A DNA stretch of 64,000 nt, from assembly GCA_038562555.1 (NCBI GenBank), contig JBCFBK010000028.1, positions 1-64,000 of the forward strand, in the 5' to 3' direction. This document shows positions 44,073-51,423 of this stretch, piece by piece. Each line of letters opens with the position of its first letter. Positions within the stretch are counted from its first letter, which is position 1. This DNA comes from JBCFBK01 sp038562555 (lineage in GTDB: Bacteria > Bacteroidota > Bacteroidia > Bacteroidales > Prolixibacteraceae). The notes under the pieces were generated by a model. It made no database searches and had not been told where the DNA came from. It saw only the letters and a list, made by a program, of their open reading frames with translations. The translations under genes and the position numbers were made by a program.

Positions 44073-44617
44073 GCTGTTCTGTTTTTTTCGAATCCAAATT
44101 CAGCGCTGATCTGTTCAAGCCATGCAGCAATTCGCTGATCAGTTAATTCAGACTCAAAATCCTCGTCCAGAGGAAGGCCGATAAATTGGCCATCGATAAC
44201 CGCTTCCGATTCTTCAAATTCATAACCGGAACGATCCACCTTACCCACAATTCTGGCACCGGGACAGGCTTTCAGGATTTCCCGGGCAAGCATGCCCATG
44301 GCATTCACAAAATGCTCGGGGTAAGTGATATGGTCGCCCAAACCAAACAGGGCAATGGTCCTGTTACTGTAGTCGATTTTGCTGATCTCAGGGAAAAACC
44401 CGCTCCAGTCGGTATTCGATAATTCCTGGTCCCAGGTCTCTTTTCCGACCGTTGAAATCCCAAATATTAGCTGCCGGTATTTTTCCAGGTCAGCTGCACT
44501 GGCCCCGGCAACCGGGATCAGGTCGATCTGACCAGCCCCGATGGCATTCCTGATCTTCTCTGCAACGCGATGAACCGCTCCCTTTTCGGGACCAAAAAAT
44601 AAACCCGTCTTTTGCAT
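44069..44617 (-). CDS. Flavodoxin
   Basis: ATG 44617 (MQKTGLFFGPEKGAVHRVAEKI) begins the FMN phosphate-binding loop region; upstream codons overlap pheA and are not conserved-looking. The 182-residue protein has GISTVGKETWDQELSNTDWSGFF and ALFGLGDHITYPEHFVNAMG, matching long-chain flavodoxins. It carries low-potential electrons. Placed between pheA and the aminotransferase, near a ferredoxin-dependent oxidoreductase, it might be the electron partner of that enzyme. It may also be expressed under iron limitation as in other species. Confidence 0.92.
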   Translation of the reverse strand: MQKTGLFFGPEKGAVHRVAEKIRNAIGAGQIDLIPVAGASAADLEKYRQLIFGISTVGKETWDQELSNTDWSGFFPEISKIDYSNRTIALFGLGDHITYPEHFVNAMGMLAREILKACPGARIVGKVDRSGYEFEESEAVIDGQFIGLPLDEDFESELTDQRIAAWLEQISAEFGFEKNRTA

Positions 44618-44627
44618 CTTTTTAGTT

Positions 44628-45467
44628 TTATTGGTTAGTTCCGTCCAACTCTCCACGAACGTATTCTCCTAATATGGACAAGCTCGAAACATTTTTCAGA
44701 ATATGATGGATAGCCTTCTCATAATTATCTTCCGACTCATACTCAACATCAACATGAATGGTGTATTCGTTAGGCTTGCCCAGAATCGGCACAGATTGTA
44801 TCTTATTGAGGTTGATCTTATTTTCGGCAAAAATATTCAGCACTTTGGCCAGGGCGCCGTAATAATGACCGACCTCAAAACAAACAGAGGCTTTATTATT
44901 TTTCATGTTTTGATTGGCATGTTTTGAAAGGATCCAGAAACGGGTGTAGTTCTTTTTATTGCTTTCCAGTCCCGTTTCAATCACTTCAAGGCCATAGATC
45001 TCGGCAGTTCTCAGGTTCCCGATTGCGGCCGCATGCGATAATTTTTCTTCGGAAATCAGCTTTCCGGAAGCAGCCGTATCCTGGTTCTCAATAATCTTAA
45101 TGCCGGAAAAATTCTCTTCAAGATATTCCGCACACTGACGAATAGCAATCGGATGGGAATAAATCACCTGAACATTCTCTTTTTTGCCCCCAGGCAGCAC
45201 CATCAGATTCATCTGGATATGAATGTATATTTCACCGGTCACCCGCAGATGGTAATCCCGGATCAGCGAATAATTCTGAAGAATACTGCCTGCAATTGAA
45301 TTCTCAATAGCCATCACCGCGATATCGGCCCGGTCCTCATCAATCAGCTTACATACACTGCTGAATGACTGGCATTCCATGATCTGGATCTGTTCATCAC
45401 CAAAATATTTTCGCGCAGCATCCTCATGAAACGACCCTGCAATTCCCTGGATAGCAATTTTCTTCAT
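44628..45467 (-). CDS. pheA: Prephenate dehydratase with C-terminal ACT domain
   Basis: The 279-residue protein starts KKIAIQGIAGSFHEDAARKYF. It has the catalytic-domain segments MAIENSIAGSILQNYSLI and TAASGKLI and the TRFWIL motif. A C-terminal ACT domain follows (about 195-275: VCFEVGHYYGALAKVLNIFAENKINLNKIQSVP) for phenylalanine feedback. It converts prephenate to phenylpyruvate. It is monofunctional (no chorismate mutase domain). The gene is 10 bases upstream of flavodoxin; a hairpin lies in its leader. Confidence 0.94.
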   Translation of the reverse strand: MKKIAIQGIAGSFHEDAARKYFGDEQIQIMECQSFSSVCKLIDEDRADIAVMAIENSIAGSILQNYSLIRDYHLRVTGEIYIHIQMNLMVLPGGKKENVQVIYSHPIAIRQCAEYLEENFSGIKIIENQDTAASGKLISEEKLSHAAAIGNLRTAEIYGLEVIETGLESNKKNYTRFWILSKHANQNMKNNKASVCFEVGHYYGALAKVLNIFAENKINLNKIQSVPILGKPNEYTIHVDVEYESEDNYEKAIHHILKNVSSLSILGEYVRGELDGTNQ

Positions 45468-45493
45468 TCTTTATTATTTAAGGAATTCAAACA

Positions 45494-45511
45494 ACCGGAT
45501 AAAAATCCGGT
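45494..45511. promoter_or_regulatory. ACCGGAT-AAAA-ATCCGGT hairpin in the pheA leader
   Basis: Perfect 7-base arms with a 4-base loop end 27 bases upstream of the pheA ATG (minus strand). A minus-strand TATTTTTG box lies further upstream at 45564-45571. It could be a leader hairpin, the 3' hairpin of the ACT gene, or an operator. No T-run follows. Confidence 0.35.
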
Positions 45512-45647
45512 ACAAATTACATAAAAATCGGCCTCTTTATGCCCTACACGGCCAAACGAACTTCAAAAATAACAAAAAATGAACTTCAGCGAACTGACTG
45601 AAGTATTCCCGCATTTTCCGGACACTAAACAGAAGTACCTGAAAACC

Positions 45648-46076
45648 TTAAAATTTATACAGGTCGTTTGCGCTGACCAATTCCAGCTGATGATCCTGAA
45701 ACACCCGGATACATTTTTGGATATCTTCCGGTTTCAGGACGATTTTAGCCGAATCCTTATCCATGGAGAAGGCATACAGGTACTCAATAAAAACTCCTTC
45801 CTGCGCCAGAATATTAAGTGCCTTTGACAGCGCACCCGGGATATTGGGGCTTTGAAGGCAAACCACCTCGGTGAGCCGCACGGTAAAACCTGCTTTTTTA
45901 AGGTCTTCACAGGCTTTTTCCGGATCAGAAACAATTAACCTTAAGATGCCGAATTCGGAGGTATCGGCAACACTGAAAGCCGACATGTTGATACCTGCCT
46001 GTGCCAGCATGCCGGCAACTTCGTTGAGCCTTCCGCTTTTGTTTTCCAGAAAAACCGATAATTGCTTAATGATCAT
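45648..46076 (-). CDS. Tandem ACT-domain protein
   Basis: The 142-residue protein consists of two ACT domains (about 1-70: MIIKQLSVFLENKSGRLNEVAGMLAQAGINMSA; about 70-140: VVCLQSPNIPGALSKALNILAQEGVFIEYLYAF). ACT domains bind amino acids and regulate metabolism. Such stand-alone ACT proteins commonly sit next to phenylacetate-CoA ligase or indolepyruvate oxidoreductase genes. Here it is 11 bases downstream of paaK, and pheA with its own ACT domain follows. It is probably an aromatic amino acid sensor. Confidence 0.9.
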   Translation of the reverse strand: MIIKQLSVFLENKSGRLNEVAGMLAQAGINMSAFSVADTSEFGILRLIVSDPEKACEDLKKAGFTVRLTEVVCLQSPNIPGALSKALNILAQEGVFIEYLYAFSMDKDSAKIVLKPEDIQKCIRVFQDHQLELVSANDLYKF

Positions 46077-46087
46077 GTTCCAATCTC

Positions 46088-47386
46088 CTATAATTTACGG
46101 TTATCGACGACACGCTTTGCCTTTCCCGACGAACGTTCGATGGTTTTTGGCTCAACAAGCCTCACGTTAACCGAAATGCCGAGTGTACTTTCCAGATTTG
46201 ACGTGATCTTCCTGCGCAGGGCTTCCAGCTTTTTGATCTCGTCCGAAAAAAACTGTTCCTGAACTTCCACCATCACATGGAGCGTATCGAGCGTGCCTTC
46301 TCTTTCTACGATTAACAGATAATGAGGTTCCGTTTCACTCATAGCGAGCAATACACTTTCAACTTGCGAAGGAAAAACATTCACGCCACGGATAATCAGC
46401 ATATCGTCCGAACGTCCTTTGCACTTTTCCATACGCACCAGGGTGCGGCCGCATGCACATTTTTCGTAAATAAGCCGGGTCAGATCGCGTGTCCGGTACC
46501 GGATCAGGGGTATCCCCTCTTTGGTTATGGTCGTGAAGACAAGCTCCCCCACTTTGCCCGGGCTAACTGGCTGAAGCGTTTCCGGATCAATGATCTCCGG
46601 CAAAAAATGATCTTCATGGATGTGCATCCCGCACTGGTGTTCACACTCGCACGAAACACCCGGCCCCATGACTTCGCTAAGCCCATATATGTCAAGGGCT
46701 TTAATCCCCAGCTTCAGTTCTATTTCACGCCGCATATTCTCGGTCCAGGGTTCGGCGCCAAAAATACCGACCCGTAGTTGCAGATCCTCCTTTTTTATGC
46801 CCGCATCCTTCATGGCTTCCGCCAAATATAAGGCGTACGAAGGCGTGCAGGCCAACACGGTCGTGCCGAAATCCTGCATCAACTGTAATTGCTTCTGTGT
46901 ATTTCCGCCGGAAATCGGGATAACCGACGCGCCCAGATTCTCACATCCGTAATGCAGGCCCAGTCCGCCTGTAAACAGCCCGTAGCCATATGCTACCTGC
47001 ACAATATCATTCCGGTGCACGCCACTCATGACCAGCGACCGGCTGACGACTTCCGCCCATGAATTCAGATCTTTCCGCGTGTACCCCACCACCGTTGGCT
47101 TCCCGGTTGTTCCTGAGGAAGCATGAATCCGGACAATCTCGCTCATCGGAACAGTGAACATGCCAAAAGGATAGTTATCGCGCAAATCCTGTTTCACGGT
47201 AAAAGGAAGTTTGACCAGATCACCCACCGACTGAATATCGGCCGGTACAAGCCCCGCTTCCTGCATCTTTGCCCGGTAATAGGGTGTATTATGATAAATC
47301 CGCTGAACGGTTTCCCTCAGCCGTTCCGACTGAATGGCCCGCATCTCATCACGCCCGGCGCATTCTGTTTTCTCGTTCCAGATCAT
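46088..47386 (-). CDS. paaK: Phenylacetate-CoA ligase
   Basis: The 432-residue protein has the adenylate-forming signatures HASSGTTGKPTVVGYTRKDL (P-loop like), YGLSEVMGPGVSCEC and RYRTRDLTRL, and the C-terminal GRSDDMLIIRGVNVFPSQVE. It activates phenylacetate to phenylacetyl-CoA with ATP. In anaerobes, homologues next to aryl-pyruvate oxidoreductases may run in reverse to make ATP from aryl-acetyl-CoA. The gene heads a run of minus-strand genes with ACT and pheA. A promoter with ATTG-N19-TATTTTTG lies upstream. Confidence 0.93.
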   Translation of the reverse strand: MIWNEKTECAGRDEMRAIQSERLRETVQRIYHNTPYYRAKMQEAGLVPADIQSVGDLVKLPFTVKQDLRDNYPFGMFTVPMSEIVRIHASSGTTGKPTVVGYTRKDLNSWAEVVSRSLVMSGVHRNDIVQVAYGYGLFTGGLGLHYGCENLGASVIPISGGNTQKQLQLMQDFGTTVLACTPSYALYLAEAMKDAGIKKEDLQLRVGIFGAEPWTENMRREIELKLGIKALDIYGLSEVMGPGVSCECEHQCGMHIHEDHFLPEIIDPETLQPVSPGKVGELVFTTITKEGIPLIRYRTRDLTRLIYEKCACGRTLVRMEKCKGRSDDMLIIRGVNVFPSQVESVLLAMSETEPHYLLIVEREGTLDTLHVMVEVQEQFFSDEIKKLEALRRKITSNLESTLGISVNVRLVEPKTIERSSGKAKRVVDNRKL

Positions 47387-47477
47387 TTTTATTTTTTTTA
47401 AAACCCGTGCAGGCAGACAGCCAAAAAACTCCTTTGTTATCAGAAAAATAATCAGGCCATTAGCCTCAGCCCGTTAA

Positions 47478-47541
47478 ACCGGTATCAAAAATAACAGAAA
47501 AGGCTGTCGCATCAATACCGGTTATTGACTGTTGTACCGGT
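47478..47541. promoter_or_regulatory. Three ACCGGT hexamers over the paaK promoter
   Basis: ACCGGT occurs at 47478-47483, 47517-47522 and 47536-47541. The first sits near the predicted start and the second at the -33 element. The third is within the 8-base palindrome TACCGGTA. A repressor binding TACCGGT-type sites would block this promoter. Confidence 0.35.
47486..47516 (-). promoter_or_regulatory. Promoter of paaK: ATTG-N19-TATTTTTG
   Basis: On the minus strand ATTG (47516-47513) is followed after 19 bases by TATTTTTG (47493-47486), close to the Bacteroidota consensus TTTG-N19-TAnnTTTG. It leaves a leader of about 90 bases before paaK. Confidence 0.5.
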
Positions 47542-47718
47542 AACCACGTAAAGCCGCATACAATATGACCCTCAAAACCGATGGAATTACAAGCGATTGT
47601 AGCAATAAAGGAGTTAAACCTGTGTGTTGGAATTTTTTTCAATTTAAATTAAGTTTGAATAAAAACAGTCGTAAACCGTTCTTAACCTTATATGTTGTTG
47701 AGCAAAATTCAGGAAATT

Positions 47719-47734
47719 TGTAACTTTTGTTACA
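47719..47734. promoter_or_regulatory. Candidate Crp/Fnr operator upstream of nrfHA
   Basis: TGTAAC-TTTT-GTTACA is a perfect 6-4-6 palindrome centred 29.5 bases before a -7-like TATTTTTA at 47756-47763, about -43 from the predicted start. It shares the pattern YGYAAC-WTTT-GTTRCR with the palindrome at 42157-42172. Confidence 0.55.
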
Positions 47735-47755
47735 CGAAAACCCCGTCAGGCTGCG

Positions 47756-47763
47756 TATTTTTA
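47756..47763 (+). promoter_or_regulatory. -7-like box for nrfHA
   Basis: TATTTTTA differs from TAnnTTTG only in the last base and lies 13 bases before the nrfH ATG, so the leader would be very short. No -33 TTTG is at the standard spacing. The palindrome at 47719 is positioned where a class II activator would bind. Confidence 0.35.
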
Positions 47764-47776
47764 TTAAAAAATCAGC

Positions 47777-48355
47777 ATGATCCGACACTTCTATCCGCCC
47801 CGACGCTGGCGCATTCCGGTTATCGTTGCTTTAGGTGTATTTTCAGGTTTTTTTCTGCTGGCCGTTTATTTGTCAAAAGCTCATTCCTATTTGTCGGACG
47901 ATCCTCAAACCTGTGTCAACTGCCACATCATGGCTCCGCAATATGCAACCTGGAATCACAGCTCCCACCGGGAGTGGACCAATTGCAACGACTGCCATGT
48001 GCCGCACGATAATTTTTTCCATAAGTACCTTTTTAAAGCCCAGGACGGAATGCGGCATGCTACCATTTTCACGCTCCGTAAAGAACCGCAGGTAATCTAC
48101 ATCCGCGAGGCAGGGGCCGAAGTTGTTCACCAAAACTGTATCCGTTGTCATGCTGGTCAGCTTATAGATGTACGTCAGGAAACCCTGATTGCTCATTACG
48201 CAGAACACCGCACGTCCCGCAAGTGCTGGGAATGCCACCGTGAAGTACCCCACGGAAGGGTGAACAGCCTTTCCAGTGCTCCGTACGCCCGGGTACCGTT
48301 GCCGGAAAGTCCGGTTCCCGCCTGGATCAAAAAACAGATCAAACTAAACAATTAA
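47777..48355 (+). CDS. nrfH: Cytochrome c nitrite reductase, small (tetraheme) subunit NrfH
   Basis: The 192-residue protein has an N-terminal membrane anchor (about 13-33: IPVIVALGVFSGFFLLAVYL) and four heme-binding CXXCH motifs: CVNCHIM, CNDCHVP, CIRCHAG and CWECHRE. The first is followed by a methionine, as in NrfH. It takes electrons from menaquinol and hands them to NrfA on the periplasmic side. It is 10 bases before nrfA. A palindromic operator candidate lies 43 bases upstream of the ATG. Confidence 0.96.
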   Translation: MIRHFYPPRRWRIPVIVALGVFSGFFLLAVYLSKAHSYLSDDPQTCVNCHIMAPQYATWNHSSHREWTNCNDCHVPHDNFFHKYLFKAQDGMRHATIFTLRKEPQVIYIREAGAEVVHQNCIRCHAGQLIDVRQETLIAHYAEHRTSRKCWECHREVPHGRVNSLSSAPYARVPLPESPVPAWIKKQIKLNN

Positions 48356-48365
48356 AGATATCGCT

Positions 48366-49880
48366 ATGGGATCACTTAGAACAATCATTGAAAAACGACC
48401 TGCCTTAGGCTGGTTGCTGTTCTTATCAACGCTCCTGATCGTTTTTCTGCTCGGGCTGCTTGCTTCCTCCATTATGGAAAGACGGGTGGAAGCAAGTTTT
48501 GTAAATGTTCCACAGATTAGGCTTTCTGATTTTGAGCCAAGAAACAGTCTTTGGGGACAGAATTTTCCGCGTGAGTACCAGTCTTACATCCAAACATCCG
48601 ACACCAGTTTCCGAAGTAAACACAATGGCAGTGCCACAATCGATATGCTCGAAGTTGATCCCAGACTGGTTGTGCTTTGGGCGGGCTATGGTTTTTCGCA
48701 GGATTATAAACAGGGTCGCGGCCATTATTATGCCATTACCGACGTGACCAATGTGCTGCGTACGGGAGGTCCTGTGACAGAAAAAGAAGGCCCTCAGCCA
48801 ACTACGTGCTGGACCTGTAAAAGTCCTGATGTGCCACGACTGATGCATGAGCAGGGAGTGGCAAGTTTTTATACCGGCCGCTGGGCGCGTCTGGGTCCGG
48901 AAGTAGTCAACCCGATAGGCTGCGCCGATTGTCACGATCCGGCAACCATGAACCTGCGGATCACCAGGCCTGCCCTGGTTGAGGCCTTTAACACGATGGG
49001 CAAAGATGTTACGAAAGCCAGTCATCAGGAAATGCGAAGCCTGGTTTGTGCCCAATGCCATGTAGAGTACTACTTCGACAAAAAGAAGGTGACCGGCGCA
49101 GAATACCTGACCTTCCCCTGGCAGAACGGGATGACCGCAGAAGGGGCCGAAACTTATTACGACAAGGCCGGGTTTGCCGACTGGACACACACGATCAGCC
49201 GGACACCGATGCTGAAAGCACAGCATCCGGATTATGAGCTTTACACCCATGGTATTCATGCCCAGCGGGGGGTGTCATGCGCCGATTGCCACATGCCTTA
49301 TAAATCGGAAGGCGGACAGAAATTTACCGATCACCATATTCAGTCACCGCTGAACAACGTGGCTAATTCCTGTCAGGTATGCCATCGTGAGGAAACTCAT
49401 AAACTGGTGCAAAATGTGTATGAACGGCAGGATAAGATTATCGAAAATCGTGATAAGCTGGAGGAGCTGCTGGTCAGAGCACATCTGGAGGCCGGAAAAG
49501 CCTGGGAAATGGGTGCCGACGAAAATGAAATGAAAGATATACTCCCTGGCATCCGCCACGCCCAGTGGCGCTGGGATTATGCAGCAGCAAGTCACGGAGC
49601 TTCTTTCCATGCCCCGATCGAAACAGGAAGGATCATCTCCACCGCGATCGCCATGGTACAGGAAACACGCGTCAAACTAGCCCGGTTATTAACATCAAAA
49701 GGCTTTAATGAAGAGCTGCCTTACCCTGATATCTCGACAAAGGAAAAGGCACAGCAATTTATTGGACTCGACATGACAAAACTAAAAGAGAAGAAACAGG
49801 AATTCCTTACAACCGTAGTTCCCGAATGGCAGAAAAAAGCAAAAGCACGTGAAGCGTCATGGGACGTCGTGCGGGAGTAA
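48366..49880 (+). CDS. nrfA: Cytochrome c nitrite reductase, catalytic pentaheme subunit NrfA
   Basis: The 504-residue protein has an N-terminal membrane/signal segment (about 15-36) and five heme sites. The catalytic lysine-ligated CWTCK comes first, followed by CADCH, CAQCH, CADCH and CQVCH. It reduces nitrite to ammonium with six electrons in the periplasm, for respiration or detoxification. Its length is typical. nrfHA is complete here without ccs cytochrome maturation genes nearby. The gene is followed by a convergent methyltransferase gene 10 bases later. Confidence 0.97.
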   Translation: MGSLRTIIEKRPALGWLLFLSTLLIVFLLGLLASSIMERRVEASFVNVPQIRLSDFEPRNSLWGQNFPREYQSYIQTSDTSFRSKHNGSATIDMLEVDPRLVVLWAGYGFSQDYKQGRGHYYAITDVTNVLRTGGPVTEKEGPQPTTCWTCKSPDVPRLMHEQGVASFYTGRWARLGPEVVNPIGCADCHDPATMNLRITRPALVEAFNTMGKDVTKASHQEMRSLVCAQCHVEYYFDKKKVTGAEYLTFPWQNGMTAEGAETYYDKAGFADWTHTISRTPMLKAQHPDYELYTHGIHAQRGVSCADCHMPYKSEGGQKFTDHHIQSPLNNVANSCQVCHREETHKLVQNVYERQDKIIENRDKLEELLVRAHLEAGKAWEMGADENEMKDILPGIRHAQWRWDYAAASHGASFHAPIETGRIISTAIAMVQETRVKLARLLTSKGFNEELPYPDISTKEKAQQFIGLDMTKLKEKKQEFLTTVVPEWQKKAKAREASWDVVRE

Positions 49881-49890
49881 CCATATGCCG

Positions 49891-50631
49891 TTATTCATTT
49901 TCAGCAACGACCACCAATGGCAAATGATCACCGGAATATGCCTCCCGTTCAAAGCCGGCATAAAAACGCAACTGCTTAAACCCCGCCGTATACAGCATGC
50001 GTTCCAGTTCCTTCTTCCGTACCGGTAACAGCGGCGTGCTGTTTTCCAGATAATCGCCCGACGACTTGACCGCCAGTCGCGTTCTGAACGCTATCGTTTG
50101 TTCGCCGGCATCAGGCAGGGTATATTGACGCGTAAAGTGAATGTGTTTGTTTTCGATCACAGGTAACTCGGTGATCTGCTTGTCGAGAATATAATCGTAG
50201 TTAAGAATTTGAAGCAGCAATTTTCCTCCGGACTTTAAAAGACCTGACACATTACTCAGGAACACCTTCACCTCGGCATAAGAATTCAGGTGTACCAGGG
50301 TGTTGCCAAAACAGATCACCGTATCGAAATAACGGAGGGGAAAGGCATTGTTCAGATGAAGCATATTCATCTTCCTGAAATTTAAAGAGGCCGACGAATA
50401 TGATGCTTTCGCCTGACGGATCATATCTTCGTTCAGGTCGATTCCAACGCCCAATGCACCCAATTGGCATAACCCGTTTGCCAGTTTTCCCGTCGAACAT
50501 CCCACGTCCAGAAAATAACGCTCTTCGAGCGACCCAAGTTCCTCCACGATAAATCCTATCTGTTTGGGATTCAAAGGAAAAATTTCATCATAATACCCGG
50601 AAACTGAGCTGTAAAACCGATCCTGATCCAT
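49891..50631 (-). CDS. Class I SAM-dependent methyltransferase
   Basis: ATG 50631 (MDQDRFYSSVSGYYDEIF) is chosen because a GGAGGTGG ribosome binding site precedes it; an in-frame ATG at 50718 adds 29 residues without homology-like features. The product of about 246 residues has motif I FLDVGCSTGKLANGL, motif II GIDLNEDMI and a VICFGNTLVHL segment. The C-terminal half (ILNYDYILDKQITELPVIEN) resembles small-molecule methyltransferases. Substrate unknown. The upstream minus-strand gene encodes a phosphatase; the two are 166 bases apart. Confidence 0.85.
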   Translation of the reverse strand: MDQDRFYSSVSGYYDEIFPLNPKQIGFIVEELGSLEERYFLDVGCSTGKLANGLCQLGALGVGIDLNEDMIRQAKASYSSASLNFRKMNMLHLNNAFPLRYFDTVICFGNTLVHLNSYAEVKVFLSNVSGLLKSGGKLLLQILNYDYILDKQITELPVIENKHIHFTRQYTLPDAGEQTIAFRTRLAVKSSGDYLENSTPLLPVRKKELERMLYTAGFKQLRFYAGFEREAYSGDHLPLVVVAENE

Positions 50632-50797
50632 ATCCACCTCCAACTTCACAATCGTTTCTCCGCCGTGGTCGGGCACAAAAAGATTCAGACCCTGTATCCA
50701 CGTCAGCGAAACGCTCATCTTATTAAAACTCGCTCCAAAGATCAGAAATTTATCTTAGCTGCTCACACATCCATCCGGATTTTTTTTGTTCAGAGGG

Positions 50798-51268
50798 TTA
50801 AACGCCTTTCACTTCATTAAGCAAACCAACACAGGCATCGTCCAAAATGTCGAGTACAAGTTCAAAGCCGTCAGGACCTCCGTAATAAGGATCGGGCACA
50901 GATTCGTGCCCGGCCTGTGAAGAAAAATCGGTTATTTTATAGATTTTATTCAACTCTTCCGTACTTGAAGCCAAATTCTGGAGGTCATTGACATTTTCAT
51001 CGTCCATCCCGATAATATAGTCGAATTCATCGAAATCTGTTTCGGGGTTGAATTTCCGCGCTATGGAAGTAAGCCGGTAGCCACGCCGCATGGCATGACT
51101 CTGCATTCTCTGGTCGGCAGGTTCTCCAATATGATATGCGGCAATACCGGCTGAATCACACCTGATCTTACCGTTTAGTCCCTCCTTTTTCAGCAGTGCG
51201 TTAAAAACAGCTTCCGCACTCGGTGACCGGCATATGTTCCCATAACAAACAAATAAAACGCTCTTCAT
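50798..51268 (-). CDS. Low-molecular-weight protein tyrosine phosphatase
   Basis: The 156-residue protein starts MKSVLFVCYGNICRSPSAEA, the CX5RS active-site loop with nucleophile C8 and R14. It has the general acid in VPDPYYGG near residue 126. Such enzymes dephosphorylate tyrosine in proteins, often in polysaccharide export control, or act in arsenate reduction. No capsule or ars genes are near, so the target is unknown. It is a complete, ordinary-length member. Confidence 0.94.
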   Translation of the reverse strand: MKSVLFVCYGNICRSPSAEAVFNALLKKEGLNGKIRCDSAGIAAYHIGEPADQRMQSHAMRRGYRLTSIARKFNPETDFDEFDYIIGMDDENVNDLQNLASSTEELNKIYKITDFSSQAGHESVPDPYYGGPDGFELVLDILDDACVGLLNEVKGV

Positions 51269-51423
51269 CTGATTTCAAAATTAGGATCTGATTTCCATGT
51301 AAAAATAATGGATTCATTCGTGCAGGAAAGGCCGGAGGTAAAACTTAACCCAACATTAACTTTAAGTTTGCAATTTTGATATTCAGATAAAAATGAAGAG
51401 ATTTATGCCATTATTGTAACTAT

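Larger units (their letters stand above)
47387..47776. promoter_or_regulatory. 390-base divergent intergenic region between paaK and nrfH
   Basis: No gene is seen. The region holds the paaK promoter, three ACCGGT hexamers and, near the nrfH side, a 16-base palindrome with a -7 box, all listed separately. Bases about 47600-47700 are AT-rich with no pattern I can name. Confidence 0.5.

Noticed and set aside
45579..45827. Small plus-strand open frame overlapping the end of the ACT gene
   Set aside because: It overlaps the ACT gene, has no ribosome binding site and no similarity that I recognise.
48426..49259. 277-codon open frame antisense to nrfA
   Set aside because: It is a shadow of nrfA; the translation is rich in His and Cys only because it mirrors the heme-binding region.
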